From the NCBI GenBank assembly GCA_029747015.1, contig JAKOGI010000120.1:124001-188000 (forward strand): 64,000 bases of DNA, written 5' to 3'. Position 1 is the first letter of the stretch; each line of letters begins with the position of its first letter. The notes under the pieces are model-generated. The model had not been told where the DNA came from. It searched no databases and was given only the letters and a program-made list of their open reading frames with translations. The DNA is from Carnegiea gigantea. Its lineage: Eukaryota; Streptophyta; Magnoliopsida; Caryophyllales; Cactaceae. Shown here one piece after another: positions 33,387 through 45,264 of the stretch. Made by a program: the position numbers and the translations under genes.

Positions 33387-35108
33387 TGATGTAAGTCTCA
33401 AGGGTAGGAACAACCCAAGCCAACTTACAACAAGAGCACAACCAAAACAAGTGGAAAACTCACGAACCAAGGGAGGCACGGTCGTGCTCAAGGGCACGGG
33501 GTGACCGTGCTAACTTGCTGCCTAAGCACGCCTAGTTTGTGATTTTCACGGTTTTGAAGTGGCTTTTGTGTTTGGGCTCAAAACTGAATCAAAGCAAGAA
33601 TTCTTGGCCTTGATTAAGCTTGAAATGAATATGAAAAGAAAAAAAAGAAGAGAGGAATGAAGTTCACTTATTAGAACATGAAAAAAGGAGAGCTTTGGTT
33701 TAAGGAACCCAAAGCTAACTTCATGAACTTTAAGTGAATTCAATGGAATCTGGAGTTCTAAAAAGAATGGATACAATCACCACCAACTTGTTAGGGCCTT
33801 AAACTTGATAAGATACAGATATCACCACTTAATCAAGTTAAGAACTTCACTTGGACACCACCTTAATCGGCCAAAATTAAGGATAAGCAAGCTAAGTGTT
33901 TGGAGTGTGCCTAAGCACCGAAAGCACAATGCTCTCAACTTTGAGTTTGATTCAAATCTGGTATATTACTCAATGAACAACTAAGGCCCTTATATAGCCT
34001 TCAAAATACACTAAAAGAGCTTTCCTTCTAAGCTAGGAAAGGCATTAAGCTTGCTAATCACTACCTAGCACATGGTTTAATCAAATACAAACCAAAGCTA
34101 AAAGTTTATATTACAAAGCACTTAATTTATCTTCCTAAGCCTTTTCCTTTGCATTAAGGAATGTAGATGACTCAATTTCCCAGCTAGGAAGGCAAGAGTG
34201 CACGGCTGCCACCTCAAAAGGACTGAAAATTGCATGTGTGCCATGTCATGCTTGAGTAGTCGAATGAGAGCTTGCAAAATGGAGGCGTTTCACTAGCTCC
34301 ACGTGTCTCTTTCTCAAGTAGCTGAGCGGTGCTTAATCAAGCAGCTCAAAATGACCTGCTTGGAAGCCTTCCACCTTAAGCAAACCCCTTGAAGGAGAAA
34401 AACCACCAGGCTAAGCAACCGGGTGTCAAGCAGCCAGTTTCTGCCTCCACTTGCAACGCATGTTTGACACCTCAAATGATGACTAATTGCTACGTTTCTT
34501 ACATGGTTGGAAACCTCAAGATGTCTAGATTACCCTCCTTTTTGAATCATAGCAATTGGACGTCATTTTCCCCTTGATACAGCTTGATTCCCAAAACCGT
34601 GCAGATTGGACTCCAAAACAGCACAGGTCTACGAATTAGCTTATTTCACTAACCAATTGAACTCCAAATCTGGTAATTCCAATTGGACATGAAAGCTAAG
34701 ATCTTAGGGACCCAAAATATGTAAAAATACAAGATTTAAGCTAAACTACATCATAAGAAATAAAAAGAACAAAACTGGGTTCATCCTGGCCCTGTTGGGC
34801 AGTTTTGACACCTTGGGTTTAATTGCTGATTTGAACGACCAAATGAAGTCCAAATTGGATGAAACTTAGTTTATTGTAAAGCTAACATCTTGATCTTCAA
34901 ATCCATCAAAAAATATTAGACATAAACCCTTAGTATGTTTGAGAAATTAAGCACACAAAAACGGGTTAGCTGCTGGATTTAACCCTCGCCCTGTAGTTTC
35001 AATGTTTAATCAAAACTTGGATGATTTATTCATCCTTAAACCAGCATAATAAGATTTCCTAATTGATTTGATTCTTTTTTAACAAAAGGGATGGAGGGAT
35101 TTCCATCA
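33387..35108 (-). repeat. R12 3' LTR
   Basis: On the minus strand it starts TGATGGAAATCCC at 35108 and ends GAGACTTACATCA at 33387. It contains a TATA-like CTATATAAG (33989-33997) and one bipartite palindrome (33474-33512) about 90-125 bases before the LTR end. Confidence 0.93.
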
Positions 35109-35136
35109 TACTCCCCTTGTTAAAAATGATTTGCCC

Positions 35137-36126
35137 TCAAATCATAGTAGGTAATGAACTCCTCTTTTGCTTCAATTCTGGTTGAAATAAAATCACCCAT
35201 GAAAACAAGTCTCTTTTGAACTTAGAGACTTTCTTCTTTACCTTCCCCTTGTTGATTGGAATGGTGGATGTAGGGGACTTCTTGGACTTGCTTCGAACCA
35301 ATTCTTCAAGTGCTCTTAACTCAAAATTAGGAGCTTTTAGTAATGGTTCTGAAATGGATTGACAGAAATTTGGGTTGAGTGTTTTAGGTGTGGGTGGAGT
35401 GGAAAAAAATGATGGTGGTTTATGAAAAGTGGTGGGAAGGATGAGATGCTCATGCCTTCTAGGTGGATGGTGGATGTTTAAAGTGAGCATAGCACCTTTA
35501 TTTGCCTTAATCTCTATCTCCTCAAGATCATCTTCTTCATCCTCTTCTTTTTCCTCCTCTAATTCAACCTCCTTCGGTTCTTCCACTAAGGGCATCTTCT
35601 TTTCCTCCTAATTTTCCTCCTTTCTCACGGCTTTCCTTTCTTCCGAGGTAATGACTTTGTTGTTTGGGCAATCCGTGGCAAAGTGTCCAAGCCCTTGGCA
35701 CTTGAGACACCTTCTAAGTTGTGAGGGAAAGATCATTTGTGGGGTTGGTTTTTTTTGTGGGGTGGAAGGGAATGAACTCGTGGGCTTAATGGAGATGCTT
35801 TCTTTCATTGGCGTGTAAGTGGATGGGCAAAAGGAACCCTTCATCTTACTACTCAATTTCTTCTAAGTTCTCACCTTCTCTTTTCCCTTCTTTTTTCGCT
35901 CAAACTTGTACTTATTCCACCACTGAAGTGCACAACCTCTCAATCTTGAAATAACCACTTTGAACTTCTCTTGGTCATTAAAGATACAACAAGCAAAAAC
36001 TTGTTCCACCTTAGATAACCAACCTGTGAACTCTTCCATTTCGCCATGAAATTTCGGAATTGCAAAGCAAGCATATCCAATATCAATAAAAGCTAGTTCT
36101 TTCTCCAAGTTCATTGAAGATGGCAT
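35137..36126 (-). pseudogene. R12 gag
   Basis: One minus-strand frame starts at ATG 36126: MPSSMNLEKELAFIDIGYAC, then FHGEMEEFTGWLSKVEQVFA, LRGCALQWWNKYKFERKKKG, a CCHC knuckle (CLKCQGLGHFATDC), an acidic segment and a basic tail. It is interrupted by TAG at 35860-35862 (R15 has the Trp codon TGG there) and TAG at 35605-35607. The capsid region is shorter than in R3, R5 or R8. The product would be structural only. It ends 29 bases before the LTR, unlike the other elements. Confidence 0.85.
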
Positions 36127-36231
36127 GAAGGATGAGGTCTAGGGTTCTTTGTGGATTGTTTGAAACGTAAGTAGGCTGTTTGTGTTTGGATTTAATTTGG
36201 GAGCGTGGGGTTCAGGCAAGGATCTGAACTT

Positions 36232-36243
36232 GCTCTGATACCA
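36232..36243 (-). promoter_or_regulatory. R12 primer binding site
   Basis: GCTCTGATACCA on the plus strand (TGGTATCAGAGC on the minus strand) lies 4 bases from the 5' LTR and fits initiator tRNA-Met priming. Confidence 0.9.
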
Positions 36244-36247
36244 AAAA

Positions 36248-37974
36248 TAATGTAAGTCTCAAGGGTATGAACAACCCAAGCCAACTTACAACAAGAGCAC
36301 AACCAAAACAAGTGGAAAACTCACGAACCAAGGGAGGCACGGTCGTGCTCAAGGGCACGGGGTGACCGTGCTAACTTGCTGCCTAAGCACGCCTAGTTTG
36401 TGAATTTCACGGTTTTAAGATGGCTTTTGTGTTTGGGCTCAAAACTGAATCAAAGCAAGAATTCTTGGCCTTGATTAAGCTTGAAATGAATATGAAAAGA
36501 AAAAAAGAAGAGAGGAATGAAGTTCACTGATTAGAACATGAAAAAAAGGAGAGCTTTGGTTTAAGGAACCCAAAGCTAACTTCATGAACTTTAAGTGAAT
36601 TTAATGGAATCTGGATAGTTCTAAGCCTTGTGATTAGATAAGATACACCACTAATCACTTAGCTTAGGGCCCTTAATCTTTGATTAGGATAAGATACACC
36701 ACCTAATCAATGATTAAGACTCACTTGGACACCACCTTAATCGGCCACAATTAAGGATAAGCAAGTTAAGTGTTTAAGAAATCACAAGACACAAAGTCTT
36801 TGCTCTCAACTTTAATACTCAAAACTTATGTTGCACAATGAACAACTAAGGCCCTTATATAGCCTTCAAAATACACTAAAAGAGCTTTCCTTCTAAGCTA
36901 GGAAAGGCATTAAGCTTGCTAATCACTACCTAGCACATGGTTTAATCAAATACAAACCAAAGCTGAAAGTTTATATTACAAAGCACTTAATTTATCTTCC
37001 TAAGCCTTTTCCTTTGCATTAAGTAATGTAGATGACTCAATTTCCCAGCTAGGGAGGCAAGAGTGCACGGCTAGCCACCTCAAAAAGACTGAAAATTGCA
37101 TGTGTGCCATGTCATGCTTGAGTGGTCGAATGAGAGCTTGCAAAATGGTGGTGTTTCACTAGCTCCACGTGTCTCTTTCTCAAGTAGCTGAGTGGTGCTT
37201 AATCAAGCAGCTCAAAATGACCTGCTTGGCAGCCTTCCACCTTAAGCAAACCCCTTGAAGGAGTAAAACCACCAAGCTAAGCAACCGGGTGTCAAGCAGC
37301 CAGTTTCTGCCTCCACTTGCAACGCATGTTTGACACCTCAAATGATGCCTAATTGCTACGTTTCTTACATGGTTGGAAACCTCAAGATGTCTGGATTACC
37401 CTCCTTTTTGAATCATAGCAATTGGACGTCATTTTCCCCTTGAATCAGCTTGATTCCCAAAACCGTGCAGATTGGACTCCAAAACAGCACATGTTTACGA
37501 ATTAGCTTATTTCACTAACCAATTGAACTCCAAATCTGGTAATTCCAATTGGACATGAAAGCTAAGATCTTAGGGACCCAAAATATGTAAAAATACAAGA
37601 TTTAAGCTAAACTACATCATAAGAAATAAAAAGAACAAAACCGGGTTCATCCTGGCCCTACTGGGCAGTTTTGACACCTTAGGTTTAATTGCTGATTTGA
37701 ACGACCAAATGAAGTCCAAATTGGATGAAACTTGATTTGTTGGAAAGCTAACATCTTGATCTTCAAATCCATCAAAAAATATTAGACATAAACCCTTAGT
37801 ATGTTTGAGAAATTAAGCACACAAAAATGGGTTAGCTGCTGGATTTAACCCTCGCCCTGCAGTTTCAATGTTTAATCAAAACTTGGATGATTTATTCATC
37901 CTTAAACCAGCATAACAAGATTACCTAATTGATTTGATTCGTTTTTAACAAAAGGGATGGCGGGATTTCCATCA
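36248..37974 (-). repeat. R12 5' LTR
   Basis: It matches the 3' LTR closely; the terminal dinucleotide next to the primer site is mutated (TAATGTAAG against TGATGTAAG on the plus strand). A TATA-like element is at 36854-36862 and a palindrome at 36336-36374. Confidence 0.92.
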
Positions 37975-37979
37975 GCACT

Positions 37980-38229
37980 CTATTCACCTTCATTTCCATC
38001 CATTCCCAAGAATTCCACTTCACCAAAGGGCTTGCATTCCAATCAAAATTCAAGAGCCTCACTACCGGGTAAAACTAGGCGTTTCTAGCTTCGTGGGCAG
38101 CAAGTTGGCACGATGTGGCCGTGCAAGCAAGCACGACCGTGCCACTCTTGGCCATGACAATTCTTTAAGCTTTCGTCCCTTTTGATGTAAGGTTGGCTTG
38201 GATCTTCTTCTCCCTTGAGCTTTACATCA
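37980..38229 (+). repeat. R11 5' LTR, part after R12
   Basis: This completes the R11 LTR (about 1547 bases in total). It carries one bipartite palindrome (38103-38142) at the same distance from the LTR end as in R6, R7 and R12, and ends GAGCTTTACATCA. Confidence 0.85.
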
Positions 38230-38233
38230 TATT

Positions 38234-38245
38234 TGGTATCAGAGC
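38234..38245 (+). promoter_or_regulatory. R11 primer binding site
   Basis: TGGTATCAGAGC, 4 bases after the LTR, is complementary to initiator tRNA-Met. Confidence 0.9.
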
Positions 38246-38275
38246 TACGTTTCATCTTGGCCTGGTGTTGAACCC

Positions 38276-39471
38276 TGATGTATATGTGGGTGGGGTAAGT
38301 GAACCAAATCAAACTCAAATAAACCCAAATAAGAATTGAACCAAAGTAAAGAGAAAATGGAAGGTTGATTGAGATGGAATGAAAACAATAACAAAAAGAA
38401 CAAAGGATAAACAAGACCTTGCACATGAGATAATCCTTCGCGGAGCCACTCAAGGACTTGATCTTGGGCAAATCCTCTTGTCTTCACCAAGGAATCACTC
38501 TAATTGGAAAAGAAAAGAGAACCTAGAATACCACTTGAACTTGCCAAAATTTAAGATATAGAACTAGGGATTTTTTTTTTTGGACACAAATGAGAATCAC
38601 TCTCAAGGTGTTTGTACTACTCTTGGAAAAGCTTACAACTCTGAATTCAAATGCAACTACATAAACCACCTATTTATAGGCTAAACAAAGATAACCAAAA
38701 GACTTAAAAACTCCTAGCAATTAAAACTAGAAAATTAAAAAGGCTTGGAAAATGGAAAAGACTCAACATAAAGGGGTGGGGGAGGGTACAAAGAATATTC
38801 TAGGCTTCCAATCAGCTGAAGACATCCATCTAGAACACTCCAAGTCGTGCATGAAGTCATCCACATGATGTCATGTAACCAAAGTCTCTTCATTTGCCCA
38901 GCATTTAATCCTTGCAGCAGCCTCCAATTCAACTGAGCATAACTCTCAGCACACACGTCCAAATCAGGTGATTCTGGGCTTGTTGGAAAGCCCTGGAAAT
39001 CTATTTTCCAGAATGGGCCATTTGCTCAATTTGGATAAGTAGATCAAAAGTTATGGTCCGAACATTACACCTATATCAGAACTGGACTGGAGCAGGACAA
39101 CTTCCCTTTGAGTGCTACTTTGCCCCATCAAATGACGTCCAAATTAAATAAAATTGGGCTTATTTTAAAGCTGACATCTTAAGCTTCAAAACCATGTGGC
39201 CCCTCAAGTTGTGGGTCCACTTGAGCTAGTCCAAAAATGAGCACAAATAAAAATTACCTTCCGCAGGGATGAATCGGGCACCAATTCTTCCGGAAGGAAT
39301 ATGAGTTTTATCCAGATTTTCGCCACTTGCTTGACTTCTTCATGGTGTCTAAAGTCCTTGAACTCACATAATAAGAGAAAATATGAGAGTTTCCATGCAC
39401 GTTCTTGTTTGACACTTTTCTTCTTGGAAGTTGACCTTAAATAAAAATGATGCATATGGGAATATGCATCA
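38276..39471 (-). mobile_element. R13: solo LTR (R5/R15 type)
   Basis: On the minus strand it starts TGATGCATATTCCC at 39471 and ends CACATATACATCA at 38276, with exact target duplication AACCC (38271-38275 and 39472-39476). It is 1196 bases with no internal region. It lies in the leader of R11. Confidence 0.92.
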
Positions 39472-39552
39472 AACCCACACAACCAAATTTCTTTCTTCTC
39501 CCATTCACAAAACACAAGTCAGAATTCGTTCATTCCTTGAACCAGTACGAAC

Positions 39553-40816
39553 ATGAGTACTAGTTTAAGCCTAGAAGAGAAGCTTGAAGCTGTTTTGAAG
39601 AGTAATCATGAAATTACTTCTTCTAATCAAGAACTGAAGGCGCAAAATGAGTACCTACGCAAGCAACTGGGTACTTTTCTCAAGCAAAAGCAGAAGTTGA
39701 ATGAGGAGCTGTCCTATTCAGCCCCATACAACCGAGAGCAAGTCTTCAGGCATAACCTTGAATCTTCAAGTGATGAAGAACCATCAAGGAGGTCACGACC
39801 AGAACAAAGAATGCAAGGTAACTCTAATGATTTTAGAGTTGAGATTCCAGAATATGAAGGCAAGCTCGATCCAGAAGAGTTCTTGGACTGGTTGCATACG
39901 GTGGAGAGGGTGTTCGAATACAAGGACGTTCCAGAAGACAAGAAAGTCAAGTTGGTGGCATTGAGACTAGTAAGTATGCTTCTTTATGGTAGACCAACTT
40001 ATGTGCTAAGATAGTTAGGGAACGTAAGGCTAAAATCAAGACTTGGGAAAAGATAAAAAACAAGTTGAGAGCGAGATTTTTACCCCCTACGTATGTTCAG
40101 GATTGCTATTCACAACTTCATAATCTAAACCAAGGCAATCTAAGTGTTGAAGAGTATACTAGAGAATTTGAAAAGCTTGTGATTAAATGTGATCTACATG
40201 AACCCGAAGAGCAAGCAATTGTTAGGTACTTGGGAGGACTTGATCCTAGGTACTCTAATGTTGTTGAATTACAAGCTTATACTACTTTTGATGAGGTTTG
40301 CGTGCTTGCTCACAAAGTTGAACAACAAAAGAAAGCTAAGCAAACTTTTAAACCTCCTAATCAGAAACCTCTAATCCAGAGCCAACCCTTTAACAAGGGG
40401 AGTTCCCAACCGGTTTCTAAACCACAAAATCTCTTTCCTTTTAATCCACAAAAAAACCAAGCACCACAAAAGGCCCCAGCACCCCCAATTCGACCAAACC
40501 CCAATCCTATGAGCACTTGTTTCAAGTGCCAAGGATTAGGCCACATAGCCTCGGAGTGCCCAAATCGCAAAGTGATTACTTTGGCCGAGTGGAGAACCGT
40601 GGATGAGCAAGAGAAGGAAGGTGAAATTGATGGTGAAGTTGAAGAAGAACATGAGGAGAGTCAAGAAGAAGTTGACGAGGAAGCTGATGAAGGTGAAATG
40701 CTAGTTTTGAGGAGAGTCTTGAATGGTCAAAAGAGCACTAAGGATGAACAAAAAGAGAACATATTTCATACTAGATGCACGATTCAGGGCAAGGTGTGTT
40801 CATTGATTATTGATGG
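39553..40816 (+). pseudogene. R11 gag and protease start
   Basis: ATG 39553 opens MSTSLSLEEKLEAVLKSNHE, a coiled-coil-like N-terminus (SNQELKAQNEYLRKQLG), then FRVEIPEYEGKLDPEEFLDW and the capsid. Near 39968 one base is missing compared with R3 and R7 (AGACTAGTAAG against AGACTTCGTAAA-like), shifting the frame; in the restored frame TAG 39990-39992 replaces Trp. The frame is then open from 40065: SVEEYTREFEKLVIKCDL, a CCHC knuckle (CFKCQGLGHIASEC), an acidic linker and LIIDG of the protease at 40816, where R14 begins. Confidence 0.87.
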
Positions 40817-42159
40817 TGATGGAAATCCCTCCATCCCTTTTGTTTTAAAAGAATCAAATCAATTAGGTAAGCGCCATATGCTGGTTTAAGGATGAATAAA
40901 TCATCCAAGTTTTGTTTAAACATTGAAACTGCAATTCCAGCAGCTAACCCATTTTTGTGTGCTTAATTTCTCAAACATACTAAGGGTTACGTCTAATATT
41001 TTTTTATGGATTTGAAGTTCAAGATGTTATCTTTCCAACAAATCAAGTTTCATCCAATTTGGACTTCATTTGGTCGTTCAAATAAGCAACTAAACCCAAG
41101 GTGTCCAAGATCTTAGCTTTCATGTCCAATTGGAATTACCAAATTTGGAGTTCAATTGGTTAGTGAATTAAACTAATTAGTAAACCTGTGCTGTTTTGGA
41201 GTCCAATCTGCACGGTTTGGGAAATCAGGCTCATTCAAGGGGTAAACGATGTCCAAATGCTATGATTCAAAAACGAGGGTAAACTAGACATCTTGAATGT
41301 AAGGAAAGCTAAGATTACTCAGCATTTGAGGTGTCAACAATGCAGCACAATGCACGGCAGAAACAGGCACCTAGATACCCGGTTGCTTAGCAAGGAGGAT
41401 TTCCCTCCTAGATGGGTTTGCTTGAGGTGTGTGCTTGCCTACTTGGTCTCCTAGAGCTGCTTGGTAAGCTGCCACTCAGCCACATAGGTGAATGACATGT
41501 GGAAGCATGAAGAAGACGACACATGGCAAGCTATGGACCGACCACACTCAAACAACTTGGCAGCCATGCATCCATCAGTCTTTTGAGGTGGCAAACGTGC
41601 ATCCCTTACCTTCCTTGAAGGGAAATTGAGTCAACAAGGTTTCTTAATGCTTAGGAAAGAGTTTAAGAAAGAAATATTGTGTTTTGTATCTTAAACTTTC
41701 AGCTTATGCATATTTAAGCTTAAATCCTGTGTAATTAAGCATAGGGTTAGTTTAATACCTTTCCTTGGGAAAGCTTTTTTTTCATGTGTTCAAAGGCCTT
41801 ATAAATGCCTTTGCTGCTCTTTTGTAATATATCAAGCTTGAGTATTGAAATTAAGAAAAGACTTTGTGTCTTGTCTTCCTCTCAAACACTTAACTTGCTT
41901 ATCCTTAATTAGGCCGATTAAGGTGGTGTTCAAGTGAAGTCTTAAACTTGTTTAAGTGGTGTTTTTGTATCTTAATCAAGTTTAGGGGCCCTAAACCTTC
42001 ATTTGGTGGTGTTTCTATATCCAAACAAAGGTTTAGTTCTATCCATCTACCTTATTTATCTACACGGGTTTGAAGATTACTAAGCTAGTTTTCAGATTGC
42101 AAAGCCTTGTGTTCTTACTTTCTAGCTTTGTTTTCAATTAATCCCTTGAAGATACATCA
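40817..42159 (+). repeat. R14: LTR in R11 protease
   Basis: It starts TGATGGAAATCCC like R12 and follows the R12 LTR through most of its length (TATA-like TTATAAATG near 41801, GTGGTG repeats 41930-42015), but ends CTTGAAGATACATCA, more like the end of R3. It is 1343 bases. The flanks do not show a target duplication, no primer site follows, and R11 does not resume. Ten bases separate it from R15. Confidence 0.7.
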
Positions 42160-42169
42160 AGTTCCTTTT

Positions 42170-43322
42170 TGATGCTATTTCCATTGCATCATTTTTATTC
42201 AAGTCCAATTTCAAAGAAGAAAAGGGTCAAAGAATATCATGCTTGGAAGTGTGCTTATTTGTTCTTATTAAGTGAGTTCAAAGACTCACGACACTATGAA
42301 GAGGTCAAAAAGAGGTTAAGCTTTGCTAGAAATTTGGCGCTGAATTCATCCCTGCGGAACCCGATTTTTTGTGACCACCTTTGGACAAGCTCAAGTGGAC
42401 CCACAACTTGAGGCTCCACATGGTTTTGAAGTTTAAGATTTCAGCTTTCAAATAAGCCCAAGTTTGTTTAATTTGGACATCATTTGGTTGGGCAAAATAT
42501 CACTCAAAGATACATTGTGCTGATCCAGTCCAGTCTGAGATAGGTGCATTGTTTGGGCCATAACTTTCAAACCGCTTATCCAAATTGAGCAAATGAGCCC
42601 ATCCTGGAAAATAGACTTCCAGGGCTTTCTAACAAGCCCAAGAACGCGTGATTTGGCCGAGTATTCTGGAATTTATGCTCTGTTGAAGTTGAGGCAGTTG
42701 CAAGGATTAATGCTGGGAATATGAAGAGTCTTAGGTTACATATATTTGTGTGGCTGATATTGTCCACGTTTTAGATGCTTCTAGATTGATGTAATCAGCT
42801 GCAAAAATCCTAGAATATTCCTTGTAACCTCCCCCACCCCCTTTTATGATGTGTCCTTTCATTTTTCTTAGACTTTTCATTAGCTAGTTTTAATTGTTAG
42901 GAGTTATTTGAGTCTTTTGATTGTCTTTTGCTGAGTCTATAAAAGGGGATGGGCATGTGAAGCTAATCATTCAGCATTGTAAGAGATTTCCAAAGTAATA
43001 CAAGCACCTTTGAGAGTGATTCTCATTTGTGTCTCAAAAATTCCTAATTCTATATCTTGAATTTGGCTAATTCAAGTGGTGTTCTAGGTTCTCTATCTTT
43101 TTCAATTGGAGTGATTCCTTGGTTAAGACAAGAGAATTAGCCCAAGGTCAAGTCATTGAGTGGCTCCGTGAAGGATTATCTCAATTACAAGATCTTGTTC
43201 TATCCCTTTTTCTTGTGGAGTGAAGTTCTTCATCCATCTCATCCATCTTTCATTTCTCTTTCCAATTTGGCTTATTTGAGTTGGAGTTTGATTTGGTTCA
43301 CTTACCACCCACATCTACATCA
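42170..43322 (+). repeat. R15 5' LTR
   Basis: It starts TGATGCTATTTCC and ends ATCTACATCA, with TATAAAAG at 42938-42945. It is close to the R5 LTRs. Confidence 0.92.
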
Positions 43323-43324
43323 AT

Positions 43325-43337
43325 TGGTATCAGAGCC
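43325..43337 (+). promoter_or_regulatory. R15 primer binding site
   Basis: TGGTATCAGAGCC lies 2 bases after the LTR and is complementary to initiator tRNA-Met. Confidence 0.9.
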
Positions 43338-43445
43338 AAGGCTTTTAAGTGACTCACATCATACCCAAACACATCCCGAAAAGCCAAAATACAAAAAAAA
43401 AAGAGGCACAAACCGGCAATCCGAAGTCTTGAAGACCAGAGAAGC

Positions 43446-43627
43446 AGCACGGGGCCCCCGTGCCACAACACACGACCGTGCCATATTCTTTTTCCAGGAA
43501 TCTTCAAGTCGAGACGGAGCACGGTGCCCCCGTGCCACCAAGCACGACCGTGCCACGGTAATTTTCTGCATTTCTTCAAGTCGAAGCATAGCACGGCCTG
43601 ACCGTGCCCCCTTGCACGACCGTGCCA
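43446..43627 (+). repeat. R15 leader palindrome array (three phased copies)
   Basis: Copies occupy 43446-43482, 43518-43556 and 43591-43627, starting 72 and 73 bases apart, as in R5. The third ends 63 bases before the gag ATG at 43690. Sequence identity with the R5 leader is very high up to about 43630, after which the two elements differ; the gag exchange point is therefore next to this array. Confidence 0.8.
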
Positions 43628-43689
43628 CCTTTGTCACAGCCAACTTACGTTTCAAATCAATCCACGAAGAACCCTAGACCTCATCCTTC

Positions 43690-45264
43690 ATGCCGTCTTC
43701 AAAGAACTTGGAGAAAGAACTAGCTCTTATTGATATTGGATATGCTTGCTTTGCAATTCCAAAATTTCATGGCGAAAAGGAAGAGTTCACAGGTTGGTTA
43801 TCTAAAGTGGAACGAGTTTTTGCTTGTTGTATCCTTAATGACCAACAGAAGTTCGAAGTGGTTATTTCAAGATTGAGAGGATGTGCACTTCAGTGGTGGA
43901 ATAAAAATAAGTTTGAGCGAAAAAAGAAAGGAAAAGAAAAGGTGAGAACTTGGAAGAAATTGAGTAGTAAGTTGAAGGATTCCTTTTACCCATCCACTTA
44001 CATGCCCATGAAAGAAAGTATCTCCGTTAAGCTCACGGGTTCATTCCCTTCCACCCCACAAAAAGAACCAACCCCACAAATGATCTTTCCCCCACAACCT
44101 AGAAGGTGTTTCAAGTGCCAAGGGCTTGGACACTTATCCACGGATTGCCCAAATAACGAGGTCATTACCTTGGAAGAAAGGAAAGCCGTGGAAGAAGAAA
44201 ACGATCAGGAGGAAAGCCTTGAAGAAGAAATTGAACTCAAGGTTGAAAAAGAAGAAATACTTCACTTAGAGAAGTTTTCTCAAAAGCCAAACAAAGATGA
44301 AAAGATCCAAGGAGAGGAAGCTTCAAGCCTAGTTGACCTACCTCTTGTTTTTGGTGACTGTGGTGATGAAGAGACCATTGAACTTGAGACCCAAAGCTCC
44401 GAGTTGAAGCAAGAAGAGATTGTGCAAGAAATTGAGCAATCCTTCACCCAAGAAGGGTGACAAGAAGATAATGAGGTGAATTTGAGCATAACCCCAAGAA
44501 TTGAAGAGCATGTGGTTAAAGACCTTGGAGTGATGAAGCCATGTAGGGTTGCTGAAGAGTTTGAACAACTCTTGATTCAAGAAGTACGCCCTACCCAACT
44601 CCAAGCACCCGAGTTGGAGGCATGTGGGGTTATTGAAGAAGTTGAGCAACTCTTGACCCAAGAAGAATTCACCTTAACCCCCATTCAACCTTCCCACCCC
44701 CTCAAACCACAAAAGGACCGACAAGCCTTACCCCTCATTCATTCTTCCCAAGCCCTTGCCCCCAAAGAAGATTTCCCCCTTCCGCCTCTTCTCCTCACCA
44801 GATATGACCCGTTTTATCATCCTCCCCTCACCCTCTTCTATATCTCTCTAGAGGTGATGCCCTGTGACCTCCTTCCCCAAACGCTCCCATATTGTGAGCG
44901 TGACTCCTTTCTTGAGAAGCTTGCTAACCCATTGAGTTTGAGGACAAACTCAAAACCACCCGGGGAGTATGATGCATATTCCCATATGCATCATTTTTAT
45001 TTTTATTTTTATTTAAGGTCAATTTCCGAGAAGAAAAGTGTCAAACAAGAGCGTGCATGGGAACTCTCATATTTTCTCTTATTATGTGAGTTCAAGGACT
45101 TTAGACACCATGAAGAAGTCAAAGAAGTTGCCAAACTTTGCCGAAAATTGGCGTTCATGCCCGAAGAGGTAGTGCCGCCTTCATCCAGAAATTTCCCGAT
45201 TTTTGTGTGCACTTTTGACCTACCTAAAGTGGTCCCACAACTTGAGGCTCCACATGGTTTTTAA
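43690..45264 (+). pseudogene. R15 gag-like polyprotein
   Basis: One frame from ATG 43690 encodes MPSSKNLEKELALIDIGYAC, FHGEKEEFTGWLSKVERVFA, LRGCALQWWNKNKFERKKKG, a CCHC knuckle (CFKCQGLGHLSTDC) and a long acidic segment with a repeated EEFEQLLIQE / EEVEQLLTQE motif. It then has the R5-like 3' module (LLLTRYDPFYHPPLTLFYIS) and a tail that runs 295 bases into the 3' LTR. A single TGA (44458-44460) interrupts 525 codons; the frame continues unchanged after it. No protease motif is present. It may be a recently active structural protein with one late nonsense change. Confidence 0.82.

Larger units (their letters stand above)
33387..37974 (-). mobile_element. R12: gag-only LTR element
   Basis: LTRs are 33387-35108 (3', 1722 bases) and 36248-37974 (5', 1727 bases) on the minus strand. 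The exact target duplication GCACT (33382-33386 and 37975-37979) lies in the R11 LTR. The internal region is only about 1.1 kb: primer site 36232-36243, one gag frame and a purine tract CAAGGGGAGTA before the 3' LTR. There is no protease, RT or integrase. The gag is the R15 type although the LTR is the R6/R7 type. Confidence 0.93.
32090..40816 (+). mobile_element. R11: Ty3/gypsy element, 5' part only, interrupted by R12 and R13
   Basis: The LTR starts TGATGGAATCC at 32090 and ends TTTACATCA at 38229, split by R12. A primer site, leader (split by solo LTR R13), gag and the first residues of protease follow, ending at 40816 in LIIDG, where LTR R14 begins. RT, integrase and the 3' LTR are missing. 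The LTR matches R2 and the gag is closest to R7 and R3. No target duplication could be seen. Confidence 0.82.
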
